Shown here: piece by piece, positions 35,454 to 45,315 of the stretch
Layout: every line of letters begins with the position of its first letter
How positions within the stretch are numbered: position 1 is the stretch's first letter
Source of the DNA: Dickeya fangzhongdai
GTDB taxonomy: Bacteria > Pseudomonadota > Gammaproteobacteria > Enterobacterales > Enterobacteriaceae
Length of the DNA stretch: 64,000 nucleotides
Direction of reading: 5' to 3'
Assembly (NCBI RefSeq): GCF_002812485.1
Contig: NZ_CP025003.1
Location: 1,860,001 to 1,924,000, forward strand
Program-made: the position numbers and the translations under genes
The notes under the pieces: generated by a model
Told to the model about the DNA's origin: nothing
The model's input: only the letters and a program-made list of their open reading frames with translations
Database searches by the model: none

Positions 35454-35994
35454 GATGGCGTTACTCCTCAACTGAATAAGAGCCTGACCCGTCTGGGCCG
35501 TTCAGGCGGTATGCGTTACTCGCCGATGATGTGCTTTACGCGTCAATGAGGCCGGCGTAGCGAATATTCGCGTGGCTGAGCGCCTGGTGGATCGGTTTTT
35601 AGCAAAAATACCGGGCCATAAAATAAATAACGGCGTTGTCGATTTTTAATCATTTGCTTTTGATGTCAAATGCCATATCTCTATATCAATATGCCGTCTT
35701 TTATCGGTTGAGCCTGAATGGAATTCCTGCAGCGTCAGCCGTTATTTATGTTATTTCCCCGCTCAGATGGCATTTACCCTAATCGTCGGCGGGAAAAAAA
35801 GGCTAATGCATCATCGGTATAGTTTTTTTGCGTTTGCTGCATGAGGCGGACAACGCCGGTATTTCCTGTTTTAGTTAATTCATAAAAATACAAATGACAT
35901 TTTTATATTAGCCAGTTTATTTCCCACCCTTTAAATGTTGCCGAAGCAAACACAACAACAGGGTCCGCTGATGACTTTTCACGCTGGGGGAAAC
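35454..35994. other. Divergent control region of module A
   Basis: About 540 AT-rich bases between tonB (minus) and the binding-protein gene (plus), which must hold both promoters. ATAAAAAT (35882-35889) and ATTTTTAT (35899-35906) form a perfect 8-bp inverted repeat with a 9-base spacer, of the T-N11-A kind bound by LysR-type regulators, about 90 bases before the binding-protein start. It is a candidate site for the module's LysR regulator or for CysB/Cbl. No gene is seen. Confidence 0.45.
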
Positions 35995-37008
35995 ATGAAG
36001 CAAACGGGAAAACACTGGTTACTGTCCGGCCTGCTGGCCTTAACGGTGTTCTGGCACGCGGGAGCGCAGGCGGCCGGCGCCACCGAGATCCGCATTGCGG
36101 TATCGGATATCGGCGCCGGTTCTCAACCGAGCGGCGGCGGGCTGGTGGATCTGATTTACAGCCAGAAACTGCTGGAGCGGGAGTTCGCCCGCGACGGCAT
36201 TAGCGTGCGCTGGCTGTTTATCAAAGGCGCCGGACCGGTGATTAACGAAGGCTTCGCCAATCATCAGATCGACATGGCGTATCTGGGCGATCTGGCCAGC
36301 ATCATCGGCCGTTCGCGCGGTCTGGATTCGACGGTGATTGGCGCGGCGGCGCGCGGCGTCAACCACTATCTGGCGGTGTCCCGCGGCTCGCCGATCCGCC
36401 GGCTGGAGGATCTGAAAGGCAAGCGGGTGGGGCTGTTTCGCGGCACCGCGGCGGAACTGTCGTTCGTCACCGCGCTGCACTCCCGCGGGCTGAGCGAATC
36501 GGATATGAAAATCATTAATCTGGACTTCGCCGCGGCCAGCGCCGCGCTGGCCGCCGGCCAGATTGACGCCACCTGGGGCGGCAGCAACGCGCTGGCGTTG
36601 CGCGATAAAGGGCTGGCGGATATCGCGGTATCCACCCGCGATTTGCAGGGCGCGGGCCAACTGACCGGGCTGATTCTGGTCGCCGGCGATTTTGCCCGTC
36701 AGAATCAGAACCTGCTGACGCGTATTATCAAGGTGCAGAAAGAAGCGTCCGCGTGGGCCGGTCAGCCCGCCAACCGGGATAATTATATTCAGTTGCTGGC
36801 GGCGCAATCCGGTTATCCGGAAAAATTGCTGCGTGAAGATTTAGACGGTATGCCGCCGTTATCCCAATTATTATCGCCGGAACTGGACCCCGCTTTTGTC
36901 GCTATTCTCAAACAGTCCGTTGCACTGGCGTATGACGCGAAATTAATCCGTAAATCCTTTGCGGTGGAGGAATGGCTTGATAGCACATTTTTAAAACATC
37001 AGCGCTGA
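35995..37008 (+). CDS. Periplasmic binding protein of module A (SsuA/AtsR-like)
   Basis: A 337-residue ABC binding protein with a signal peptide (MKQTGKHWLLSGLLALTVFW, cleavage after AQA near residue 27). The motif FIKGAGPVINEGFANHQIDM followed by AYLGDLASIIGRS is shared almost unchanged with the binding protein at 55422-56519, so the two are paralogs of the sulfonate/nitrate/taurine group. The ATG at 35995 has a GGGGG ribosome site and gives a standard signal peptide; upstream ATGs at 35935 and 35971 do not. It would feed the fused permease at 31883-33457. Confidence 0.83.
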   Translation: MKQTGKHWLLSGLLALTVFWHAGAQAAGATEIRIAVSDIGAGSQPSGGGLVDLIYSQKLLEREFARDGISVRWLFIKGAGPVINEGFANHQIDMAYLGDLASIIGRSRGLDSTVIGAAARGVNHYLAVSRGSPIRRLEDLKGKRVGLFRGTAAELSFVTALHSRGLSESDMKIINLDFAAASAALAAGQIDATWGGSNALALRDKGLADIAVSTRDLQGAGQLTGLILVAGDFARQNQNLLTRIIKVQKEASAWAGQPANRDNYIQLLAAQSGYPEKLLREDLDGMPPLSQLLSPELDPAFVAILKQSVALAYDAKLIRKSFAVEEWLDSTFLKHQR

Positions 37009-37097
37009 TTTTTTTTCATTCATTATTTTTTCTCTCCGCCTTATTTATTGTCGCGCTGGCGCGGCAAGGGCGGCTTTATTTAAAAACTGGGGTGGAT

Positions 37098-39404
37098 ATG
37101 CGCAATAAAAAAATGATGTTCTGGCGATACCCGGTCGTTATCGGCAGCGTGCTGGCGATGCAGGGGATGGCGCAGGCGGCCGATACGCCGACGACGATGG
37201 CAAATGCCGTGGCGACGCCGGACGCCGCGACCAGTGCCGAAGCCACGGCGGCCCCCGCCCAGGCAGTGCGGCTCAAACGGGTACAGGTCAATGCGCAGCG
37301 CCGCCAGGCGCAGCAGCAAACCAGCCTGGCGTCGGTGGTGGAGGGGAAGGTACTGGAGCAGGATCGGCTCTACCGCTTTGAAGACCTGTCACAGGCGGTC
37401 ACCGGCGTGGATATCGCCGCGGCGGATGCGCTGGATACCCGGGTGACCATTCGCGGCATCGGCGACGGCGGCGGCAGCGAAATCAACATCGGCATGCCGA
37501 GCAGCGTCGGTCTGTTTCTGGACGGGGTCTACCTGTCCCGCCCCGGTATGTTGTCCAACGACCTGCTGGATATCGATGCGGTTAGCGTGCTGAAGGGGCC
37601 GCAGGGTACGCTGTACGGCTTTAACACTACCGGCGGCGCGGTGGATATCCGTAGCCGCAGGCCGACGTTCAAACCGGAAGTGTCGCTGGAACAGTCGTTC
37701 GGCCAGCGCGGCTACGTGCAGTCCAAACTGATGGCGTCCGGCGCGCTTAGCGATAACTGGGCCGGGCGCATCAACCTGTCGCACACCGAAAAGGGCGGCT
37801 ACGTCTACAACGTGCAAAACGGCCACCAACTGGGCGGCAGCAACAGCAACGGCGTGCGCGGTCAGTTGCTGTACCAGCCGGATGACGGCTTTAGCCTGCG
37901 TATCATCGGCGATTACAGCGAGGCGACCAGCTACCCGGTGATGTCGCTGGTGGACAGCTACCCGGTCGGCGGCGTGGATCAGTTCCGGACGCGCGCGGCG
38001 GCGGTCGGGGCGCGGGTGGTGGACGGCCGTCAGGTGGCGCTGGACGACGAAACCAAAAACCGCGTCGCGCAGGGCGGCGGCTCGGTGGAAGCCAACTGGC
38101 GGCTGCGCAACGGCTATACCCTGAATTCGCTGTCATCGCTGCGTTACTTTCGCTTTTTGCCGGGCACCGCCGACGGCCTGAGCATTCCGCTGTATCAGGA
38201 CAGCGGCGCGGATGCCCGCGACCGCACCTGGGGGCAGCGCTTGTGGGTGGATTCGCCCAAAGGCGGTCTGGCGGATTATTCGTTCGGGGTGGATTACTGG
38301 GGCGAGAATCTGGATACCTTCGCGCATGACCGTTACTACAATAATGCGCGCGTCACCCGCTGGTACGGCAACACCAGCAACACCGGCAAATTCGTACAAC
38401 GCTTCGGCTCGCTGGAAGACACGGTGTATTCAGCCTTCGCCCGCAGCACCTGGCATCTGGGCGACCGGTTCGACCTGACCACCGGCGTGCGGGAAACCTA
38501 CGAGAAGAAAACCGGCACCTTCCGCCGCATCAACAAAAACGATTTCGACTCCGGCGATCTGTCGCAGAGTAATCACCTGCCGTCCGCCACCGTCAGCCTT
38601 AACTGGTACGCCACGCCCAACGTGACGCCGTACCTGACGCTGGCTTACGGCGAAAAGGCCGGCGGCCTCAACATCTCCTCCGGGGCGGCGAAGCAGGCGG
38701 GCATCGATAGCCTGTATATCAAACCGGAGAAAACCCGCGCCGCGGAGCTGGGGGTGAAAACGCACTGGCTGCAACGCCGGGTGGAATGGAACACCGCGCT
38801 GTTCTGGAATGAGGTCAGCGAGTTCCAAACCACGGCCTACGACGAAGAAACGCTGAGTAGCTATCTGGTGAACGCCGGTAAATTCCGCTCGCGCGGCGTG
38901 GAGTCGCAACTGGCGTTGCGCCCGGTCGATGGGTTGACGGTGAGCCTTAACGGCACCCTGCTGGACGCCAGCTATCTGGACTTCAAAAACGCCAAATGCC
39001 CGCCGGAAGTGACGCTGGCGGCCAACCCGCCCGCCTCCTGCGACCTGAGCGGCGAGCGGGTGTTCAGTTCGCCGAGGCTGACCTACAACGCCCGCATCCG
39101 CTATGAGTGGCAAGCCTTCAATAATCTGCAGGCGTTTGTGGCCGGACGATGGGCCTGGCGCAGCTGGGCATACGGCACGGTGGACAACTCCGACTTTACC
39201 CGCATTCCGGCTTACGGCGTGCTCAACCTGTCCACCGGCGTGAGCGGCAAACAGGACGGACACGCCTGGCGCGCCACCCTGTGGCTGAATAACGCGCTGG
39301 ATAAGACTTACTACCGCACCGTCAGATCGGGCGATTACGGGTCGGCGTACGGCGTACTGGGCGAACCGCGCACGCTGGGGATCACGCTGGGTTATGACTT
39401 CTAA
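37098..39404 (+). CDS. TonB-dependent outer-membrane receptor of module A
   Basis: A 768-residue receptor with a signal peptide (cleavage after AQA near residue 26), a TonB-box-like segment RVQVNAQ near residue 65, a plug domain (RFEDLSQAVTGVDIAAADAL, SVLKGPQGTLYGFNTTGGAV) and a 22-strand barrel ending in the outer-membrane signature GITLGYDF. It is not of the classic siderophore type in detail and stands next to an SsuA-like binding protein, which resembles receptors for sulfate esters or glycosides. GGGGTGG precedes the ATG. Its stop is 10 bases before the lyase gene. Confidence 0.88.
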   Translation: MRNKKMMFWRYPVVIGSVLAMQGMAQAADTPTTMANAVATPDAATSAEATAAPAQAVRLKRVQVNAQRRQAQQQTSLASVVEGKVLEQDRLYRFEDLSQAVTGVDIAAADALDTRVTIRGIGDGGGSEINIGMPSSVGLFLDGVYLSRPGMLSNDLLDIDAVSVLKGPQGTLYGFNTTGGAVDIRSRRPTFKPEVSLEQSFGQRGYVQSKLMASGALSDNWAGRINLSHTEKGGYVYNVQNGHQLGGSNSNGVRGQLLYQPDDGFSLRIIGDYSEATSYPVMSLVDSYPVGGVDQFRTRAAAVGARVVDGRQVALDDETKNRVAQGGGSVEANWRLRNGYTLNSLSSLRYFRFLPGTADGLSIPLYQDSGADARDRTWGQRLWVDSPKGGLADYSFGVDYWGENLDTFAHDRYYNNARVTRWYGNTSNTGKFVQRFGSLEDTVYSAFARSTWHLGDRFDLTTGVRETYEKKTGTFRRINKNDFDSGDLSQSNHLPSATVSLNWYATPNVTPYLTLAYGEKAGGLNISSGAAKQAGIDSLYIKPEKTRAAELGVKTHWLQRRVEWNTALFWNEVSEFQTTAYDEETLSSYLVNAGKFRSRGVESQLALRPVDGLTVSLNGTLLDASYLDFKNAKCPPEVTLAANPPASCDLSGERVFSSPRLTYNARIRYEWQAFNNLQAFVAGRWAWRSWAYGTVDNSDFTRIPAYGVLNLSTGVSGKQDGHAWRATLWLNNALDKTYYRTVRSGDYGSAYGVLGEPRTLGITLGYDF

Positions 39405-39414
39405 GGATACGCCG

Positions 39415-42183
39415 ATGCCACTGCATGATACCTCGCGCCGTCGTTTCATCCGTAACGGCGCCCTGCTGGCGCTGTCGGCGCCGCTGTGGAACCGGGCGCT
39501 GGCGGCGCGCGCACCGGGCGGCGGCGCGGCTGCCGACGCTACGCCAACGGTACGGCTGAACTGGCTGGAGCGGCAACCGCCCGCCAGCTTCGGCGGCGTG
39601 ACCTGGGGCGTGCCCTGGCCGCAAGGGCAGGTGCCTGCCGACAGCGGGTTCGTGCTGCGCGAAGACGGCCAGACGGATCGCGTGTTGCAGAGCTGGCCGC
39701 TGGCCTACTGGCCGGACGGCTCGCTGAAGTGGTCGGCCCATGCGCTCGGCGGCGGGCACGCGCCCGGCCACGGGCTGTCGCTGCGGCCCGCGCCGCCGGT
39801 TACCGGAACGGACGCCGCCCTCGTCACCGAAACGGCGCAGGACTGGGTGGTGGATACCGGTCGACTGCGTTGTCAGGTGCCGAAAAACGGCGAGCGGTTG
39901 ATCGGTGAGCTGTGGCAGGACGGCAGGCTGGCGCTCGGCAACGGTCGGCTGGTGTTGCAGATCCAGTCCGGCGAAGGGACGGACGGGCCACTGACGGTGG
40001 AGACGTTTCAGGGGCACGCCGCGCGCGTCACGCTGGAGCAGAACGGGCCGCAGCGTGCGGTCATCGCCCTGCGCGGTGTGCATCGCCATGCCGGGCAGGA
40101 TGGCGTCACCCGTCTGCCGTTTGTGGTGCGGCTCTATTTCTATGCCGGTTCGGCGTCGCTGCGCCTGCTGCACACCATTATTTACGACGGCGATGAGCAA
40201 CAGACCTTCATCAAAGGGCTGGGGGTGGCGTTTGATGCGCCGCAGCAGGGTGAACTGCACGACCGCCACGTGCGGTTCACCTCGGCGCAGGGCGGGCTGT
40301 TTCGGGAGGCGGTGCGCGGCCTGACCGGCTTGCGGCGCGATCCGGGCGAGGCGGTTATCGCGGCGCAACTGGCCGGAAAGGCCACCCCGCCGGTCGCGCA
40401 GTTTCCCCCGGCGGTGGGCAAGCGGCTGGACTACATTCCGGCGTTTGGCAGTTACCGGCTGACCCAGCATCACCCCGACGGCTACCAGATCCACAAACGC
40501 ACCGCCGCCGGGCAGGGCTGGCTGCTGTCCGCCACCGGGCAGCGGGCCTCCGGCAGCGGCTATCTGGGGTCGCACGCCGGCGGGGTGGCGTTCGGTATCC
40601 GTCATTTCTGGCAGAGCTACCCGGCCTGTCTGGAGATTCAGCGCGCGCATACCGATCTGGCCACGATCACGCTGTGGCTGTGGTCGCCGTATGCGGAACC
40701 GATGGATCTGCGCTTCTATCACGACGGCATGGGGCAGGCGAGTTTCGAACAGCAGCGCGAGGCGCTGGAAATCACCTACGAGGATTACGAACCGGGGTTC
40801 GCCACCCCGGAAGGCGTCGCCCGCACCAGCGAACTGTTTCTCGATGTGCTGCCCGCTATGCCGGACAGCGACACGCTGCTGGCGCTGGCCCGCCGTCACC
40901 AGCAACCGCCGCTGCTGGTGGCCGACGGCGCCGATTTACAGCGCGCCGGCGCGTTTGGCCCGGTATGGTCGCCAGCCGCGCCGGGGCATCAGCCGCCACC
41001 GGCGCTGGACGCACAGCTGGCGTGGTATTTCGATTTCTATCAGCAGGAAGTGGAACAGCGGAAATGGTACGGCTTCTGGGATTTTGGCGACGTGATGCAC
41101 ACCTACGATAGCGATCGCCACGTCTGGCGTTATGACGTCGGAGGCTATGCCTGGGATAACTCGGAGCTGAGCACCGATCTGTGGCTGTGGTACTACTTTC
41201 TGCGTAGCGGGCGGGCGGACGTGTTCCGCATGGCGGAAGCGATGACCCGCCACACCGGCGAGGTGGACGTACACCATGCCGGGCGCTTCCAGCCGCTTGG
41301 GTCGCGCCACAACGTGCGCCACTGGGGCGACAGCGCCAAGCAACTGCGCATCTCCACCGTGGCGAACCGGCGTTTTCTGTATTACCTGACCGCCGATGAA
41401 CGCATCGGCGAGCTGATGGATGAGCAGGTGGAGGCGCTGCGCACGCTGCAACGGGTGATGCCGGGCCGCAAGATCGGCCAGCCACCGCCTGCCGACGAGC
41501 GTCTGGTCAGCCTCTATTTCGGCACCGACTGGGGCGCGGTGGCGGCGGCCTGGCTGACCGCCTGGGAACGGCGGCATGATGCGGCGATACGCGATCGTCT
41601 GCTTAACAGTATGCGGTCGATTGCGGCCCAGCCGCACGGCTTCTTCACCGGGCTGGCGGAGATGGACCCGGATACCGGCGTGTTCCGGCCTGCCGCGGCC
41701 GATCAACGGTTTATTTCGCATCTGAGCGCGGTGTTCGGGCTGGCAGAGGTGTGCGCGGAACTGTTGCAGGTATTGCCGGACCCGGCGTTCGAGCGCGCCT
41801 GGCTGGACTATTGCCGCCTGTACAACGACCCGGCGGCGCTGAGCAAGTTTGTCGGCCAGCCGGTGAAAAAACGCAATCTGGTGCAGGGCCATGCCCGGCT
41901 GAGCGCGTTTGCCGGCTGGCGTCAGCACGACAAGGCGCTGGTCCGGCGCGCCTGGCGCGAGTTTCTGGACGGCGAGGGCGGCATTGTCCACCCCAACCGG
42001 CGGGTACGGCTGATAACGCCGCCTGCGGTGCTCTACCCGGTGAAAGAAGCGGAGATCGACTCGTCGATCGATCAGCGTTCCGGCAGCGCCGCCGACACCA
42101 ACCTGTCCACCAATGCGGTGGCGCAGTGGGGGCTGACCGCCATCGCCATGCTGGCGCTGGCGGGAGACGCGCCGCCCAGATAG
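39415..42183 (+). CDS. Tat-exported PL26/YetA-like polysaccharide lyase
   Basis: A 922-residue periplasmic protein with a Tat signal (SRRRFIRNGALLALSA). The N-terminal domain has the pattern FGGVTWGVPWPQGQVP and SWPLAYWPDGSLKWSAHALG, which is characteristic of the PcRGLX/YetA-type (PL26, exo-rhamnogalacturonan lyase) first domain. The C-terminal half (about 480-910) looks like an alpha-toroid (YDVGGYAWDNSELSTDLWLW, GSAADTNLSTNAVAQWGL). It starts 10 bases after the receptor with AAGGA upstream of the ATG; an in-frame ATG seven codons earlier overlaps the receptor. It probably trims an imported oligosaccharide in the periplasm; the linkage is unknown. Confidence 0.72.
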   Translation: MPLHDTSRRRFIRNGALLALSAPLWNRALAARAPGGGAAADATPTVRLNWLERQPPASFGGVTWGVPWPQGQVPADSGFVLREDGQTDRVLQSWPLAYWPDGSLKWSAHALGGGHAPGHGLSLRPAPPVTGTDAALVTETAQDWVVDTGRLRCQVPKNGERLIGELWQDGRLALGNGRLVLQIQSGEGTDGPLTVETFQGHAARVTLEQNGPQRAVIALRGVHRHAGQDGVTRLPFVVRLYFYAGSASLRLLHTIIYDGDEQQTFIKGLGVAFDAPQQGELHDRHVRFTSAQGGLFREAVRGLTGLRRDPGEAVIAAQLAGKATPPVAQFPPAVGKRLDYIPAFGSYRLTQHHPDGYQIHKRTAAGQGWLLSATGQRASGSGYLGSHAGGVAFGIRHFWQSYPACLEIQRAHTDLATITLWLWSPYAEPMDLRFYHDGMGQASFEQQREALEITYEDYEPGFATPEGVARTSELFLDVLPAMPDSDTLLALARRHQQPPLLVADGADLQRAGAFGPVWSPAAPGHQPPPALDAQLAWYFDFYQQEVEQRKWYGFWDFGDVMHTYDSDRHVWRYDVGGYAWDNSELSTDLWLWYYFLRSGRADVFRMAEAMTRHTGEVDVHHAGRFQPLGSRHNVRHWGDSAKQLRISTVANRRFLYYLTADERIGELMDEQVEALRTLQRVMPGRKIGQPPPADERLVSLYFGTDWGAVAAAWLTAWERRHDAAIRDRLLNSMRSIAAQPHGFFTGLAEMDPDTGVFRPAAADQRFISHLSAVFGLAEVCAELLQVLPDPAFERAWLDYCRLYNDPAALSKFVGQPVKKRNLVQGHARLSAFAGWRQHDKALVRRAWREFLDGEGGIVHPNRRVRLITPPAVLYPVKEAEIDSSIDQRSGSAADTNLSTNAVAQWGLTAIAMLALAGDAPPR

Positions 42184-42234
42184 CGGTATTTCAGCCAGCG
42201 ACAGGCCCGATAACGACGAACGCCAGATAATTAC

Positions 42235-42250
42235 GCCCGCCGAGGCGGGC
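42235..42250 (+). terminator. Short hairpin between lyase and DUF6250 genes
   Basis: GCCCGCC, GA and GGCGGGC form a compact GC-rich hairpin in the 96-base gap between the two genes. Only a weak T-containing tail follows, so it may cause partial termination or stabilise the upstream mRNA. Confidence 0.4.
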
Positions 42251-42279
42251 TTCAACAGGACATCATCAGGACATTATCA

Positions 42280-43014
42280 ATGACGGACACAGGCTATAGC
42301 GCACAGAGCACGGTTATGGAAAGTCACGCCGGTCAGGCGTGTACCGCCGCCACGGAAGGCGGCTCCCAGCGGGAATCAGGTATTCATCGGGAATCAGACG
42401 CCCGGCAGTTCTCGCTGCAATGGGCGCACTCCGCTGACGGAAAGCCACTGCGCTGGCGGGTGGAGCAGGAAGAGCCGGCGCGCACCCGTATCGACATTGA
42501 CGAACACAGTTTGACGCTGGATACCGCCGCCGGGCTAACGGTATGGCTCGACCAGCCGCTATCCGGCAGGTATCGCATTAGCTATCTGCGCGAAGTGCTG
42601 GTACAGGGGCAACCGAACGATCGGCTCTCCGATCTCAATCAATTTTGGGCGGCGCGGGACCCCGCCCGCGCTTCGTTGTTCACCCGCCACGGCGTGTTGG
42701 GCGAATACGATAATCTGGCGCTGTATTACGTGGGCATGGGCGGTAACTGGAACAGCACCACCCGTTTTCGCTACTACAACGGCCACGGCGAGCGGCAACT
42801 GCTGGGGGAATTCACCGATGAAGCGCATCTGTTGCGCGCCGGGCATCGTTATCGGGTGACCATCGAGGTGGACCGCACTGAAACCCGTTTCCTGATCGAT
42901 AACCAACTTTACTTTCGCGCCCACTATGCCGAGCCGCCCGCCAGCGGCTATTTTGGCTTGCGGACGGTATTTTCACGGCAGGCGATCAGCGAATTCAGCG
43001 TTACGCCGCTGTAG
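42280..43014 (+). CDS. DUF6250 domain protein
   Basis: A 244-residue protein without signal peptide. After a variable N-terminus of about 60 residues, the remainder is a concanavalin-like domain with the DUF6250 signatures NDRLSDLNQFWAARDP, NLALYYVGMGGNWNSTTRFR, FLIDNQLYFR and GYFGLRTVFSRQAISEFSV. DUF6250 proteins are common beside polysaccharide lyases in sugar-utilisation loci, mostly of Bacteroidota; their exact role is unknown. Here it follows the PL26-like gene. Its 3' end overlaps the convergent LysR gene by 14 bases. Confidence 0.7.
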   Translation: MTDTGYSAQSTVMESHAGQACTAATEGGSQRESGIHRESDARQFSLQWAHSADGKPLRWRVEQEEPARTRIDIDEHSLTLDTAAGLTVWLDQPLSGRYRISYLREVLVQGQPNDRLSDLNQFWAARDPARASLFTRHGVLGEYDNLALYYVGMGGNWNSTTRFRYYNGHGERQLLGEFTDEAHLLRAGHRYRVTIEVDRTETRFLIDNQLYFRAHYAEPPASGYFGLRTVFSRQAISEFSVTPL

Positions 43015-43936
43015 AGGCGCTGGCGCGATGCGGCGCCTGATCCACCTGCAAAAACATGGCGATCAGCCGCTGCGACAGCCACGACAGGCGGGAGTCGGCG
43101 CGGCTGACAATGCCGTAATGGGTGTAGAACTCGTCGGTGTCGTCATCCAGCCCGGTGATTTTCAGCATGTGGATGCCGTCCGGCGGCTGTTGCAGCGGTC
43201 CGTGACGGTGATTGGTGGTGCCGATGGCGTCGGACTGGCGGATCACATCCAGCAGGCTGTAGCCGTTTTCGCACTCAATGCCGGTGCGGATATCCTGTTG
43301 ACCGCTCAGCCGCACCAGCGCCTGACGCAGGTTGGGCGGGCGCACGGTGGCCGCCAGCGGGTAGCTGAACAGTTGCTCGACGCTGATTTCATCAAACGCG
43401 GCCAGCGGATGCCCCTGACGACAGCAGAAGCCCCAGCGGTGCCGGCTCAGCGGCTGCACGTTATAGCGAGCGTCCAGCTCGAAATGGCGGGTATCGGCCA
43501 CGATAAAGACAAACTCTTCCGCCATCAGGCGTTGCCCCAGCGCCTGCCAGTTATCGACCCGGAACACCAGCCGCACCCGCGGATACTGGCGGGAGAACTC
43601 GCCGATCACCTGCGGCATCAGCCAGGCCGCCGGCGCCGGGCCGCAGCCGAAATGCACCTCGCCGCTCTCTTTTTCGCTGAACTGCTCGATGTCGTTTATC
43701 AAATCTTGCGCGTGGCGGGTGAGGCGGCGGGCGTGCTCCAGCACCAGCAGCCCTTTCTTGGTGGGTTCCAGATTATGGTGACGGTCAATCAGCCGCGCGC
43801 CCACGCTCTGTTCCAGCGACTGGATGCTACGGCTGAACGCCGACTGTGAAATGTTCATGGCCTGCGCCGCCGAAGTGAAATTCCGGTGCTCGATCAGCGC
43901 AATAAAGTGGCGTAACTGACGCAGGTCGATGTTCAT
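43001..43936 (-). CDS. LysR-family regulator of module A
   Basis: A 311-residue LysR-type regulator. The N-terminal winged helix reads LRQLRHFIALIEHRNFTSAA and SQSAFSRSIQSLEQSVGA. The substrate domain has FGCGPAPAAWLMPQVIGEF, a motif also found in the LysR protein at 56524-57450 (FGCGPAPAAALIPQAISAF), so the two regulators are paralogs. It is convergent with module A and probably controls it. The ligand is unknown. Confidence 0.85.
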   Translation of the reverse strand: MNIDLRQLRHFIALIEHRNFTSAAQAMNISQSAFSRSIQSLEQSVGARLIDRHHNLEPTKKGLLVLEHARRLTRHAQDLINDIEQFSEKESGEVHFGCGPAPAAWLMPQVIGEFSRQYPRVRLVFRVDNWQALGQRLMAEEFVFIVADTRHFELDARYNVQPLSRHRWGFCCRQGHPLAAFDEISVEQLFSYPLAATVRPPNLRQALVRLSGQQDIRTGIECENGYSLLDVIRQSDAIGTTNHRHGPLQQPPDGIHMLKITGLDDDTDEFYTHYGIVSRADSRLSWLSQRLIAMFLQVDQAPHRASASTAA

Positions 43937-44074
43937 GGCATTCAGGGCAATGTTGTGCGGCGGACAGACTGAACAGGCTATCAGCCTGGCGCCCCCATCA
44001 ACAAATAACCAATAGGGCGGCCATATTACGGGTTGTTATATGTCGCAAACGGTGCGTTCGGGCGGGAAGAGCAT

Positions 44075-44096
44075 CCCTCCCGCGGGCGCGGGAGGG
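44075..44096 (-). terminator. GC-rich hairpin after the DUF2076 gene
   Basis: CCCTCCCGCG, a two-base loop and CGCGGGAGGG form a perfect 10-bp stem 7 bases beyond the stop codon on the minus strand. No T-run follows, so it may protect mRNA ends rather than terminate. Confidence 0.5.
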
Positions 44097-44103
44097 GCGG
44101 GGA

Positions 44104-44874
44104 TTAGACGTAGGAATCGTCGTCGTCGTAGGAATCATCAGCCGCGTAATTGTCGTAGTCGCTGTTCTGCGGTTCGTCGCCGGCGTTGCTGTTCCAAAAG
44201 TTGTTGCCGGCGCCGTTGAACGTGTCCAGATTATTCGCGCCGAAATCCCGGAAGCTGTCGCTGACGTTACCCAGCGGATTCTCGTTGAGTATCGGGGTTT
44301 CGTTGATAATGTTGACGATCTCTTCCGGCTGCGAGCGGTGGAACATGCCGGTCAGCATGTCGGCCAGCACCACGCCGCCCGCCACGCCGGCTGCGGTCTG
44401 CAATGCGCCGCTCAGAAAACCGCCCGCGCGGGACGGCGCAGGTTGCGCATAGCCCGGTGCCGGCTGGCCGTAACCCGGCGCCGGCGGCGTATATCCCATC
44501 GGCTGGCTCGGTTGACCGTATCCGGCCGGTTGACCATAACCAGCCGGTTGCGACGGCTGCGGCGCGCTGCTGCGGTTGCCGCCGCCAAACAGGCCGGACA
44601 GAAAACCGCCGCTGCTTTGCTGCGGACGGGCAGCCGCTTCCTGCGTCAGCCGGTTGACCTCGGCTTCCAGTTCTTTCACCCGCTGATCCAGCTGTTTCAG
44701 CGCCGCTTCCTGAATAATCATCGCCTGCGCCATGTAGTAAGGCGCGGCCGGCTGCTGGCGAATGTGGTCATTGATTTGCTGTTCTGCCTTGAGATCCCGA
44801 GGGCCCGTGTTGGTCTCGGCTGTTTTCAGTCGGCTAAACAGACCATCAATAAGGCGTTGTTCTTCAGATTGCAT
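44104..44874 (-). CDS. DUF2076 domain protein
   Basis: A 256-residue protein of the DUF2076 family: MQSEEQRLIDGLFSRLKTAE at the N-terminus, a coiled-coil stretch (about 55-80), repeats of the type GYGQPA/GYTPPAP (about 105-150), a glycine-rich hydrophobic segment (GGFLSGALQTAAGVAGGVVL) and an acidic Asp/Tyr-rich tail ending DDDDSYV. There is no signal peptide. Family members occur near envelope or stress genes, but no function is established. GAGGT precedes the ATG. Confidence 0.75.
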   Translation of the reverse strand: MQSEEQRLIDGLFSRLKTAETNTGPRDLKAEQQINDHIRQQPAAPYYMAQAMIIQEAALKQLDQRVKELEAEVNRLTQEAAARPQQSSGGFLSGLFGGGNRSSAPQPSQPAGYGQPAGYGQPSQPMGYTPPAPGYGQPAPGYAQPAPSRAGGFLSGALQTAAGVAGGVVLADMLTGMFHRSQPEEIVNIINETPILNENPLGNVSDSFRDFGANNLDTFNGAGNNFWNSNAGDEPQNSDYDNYAADDSYDDDDSYV

Positions 44875-45315
44875 AGGATTACCTCAAGAGATATTGGATT
44901 GCGGACCCGCCCGTTCAGGCCGGTCCTGCGGCTGTTTTGTCACACCCTTCGCCGCCATCCTACTGCGTTCCTCCGGGCTAATACATGATTGTCGGGTAAA
45001 GCTGCTTACAAATTTGTTACCAATTACGGCAAACCACGGCAAACCGATGCCGACCGCTCTGCCGGTTTCCGGCTTACCTTTGCCGCTATTGATATTTTAC
45101 CTGCCGGGGGAAATGGTGATTAATACTTTACACACGCCGGGAGCCTGCCCGCGCTGGCTCTCAGGCCGCGCAGGCGACGCCGCTAAGGGCGCCGGACGCT
45201 CGCCGTATCAGCGAGGTGATGTCACGCTACACAGCGTGGCTTGCACGGTCTGAATGCGTCATTTGGGGGCCGTTTTGCCAACCGGTTTCCTATTTATCGA
45301 CCAAGAGGAATCACC
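44875..45315. other. Upstream region of the oxygenase-metQNI cluster
   Basis: About 440 bases between the divergent DUF2076 gene and the Cys-rich leader peptide; it must contain both promoters. CACGCT (45224-45229) and AGCGTG (45234-45239) form a small hairpin. The tract around 45010-45060 has a repeated ACGGCAAACC-type sequence. I see no clear CysB or MetJ (AGACGTCT-like) site and no gene. Confidence 0.4.
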
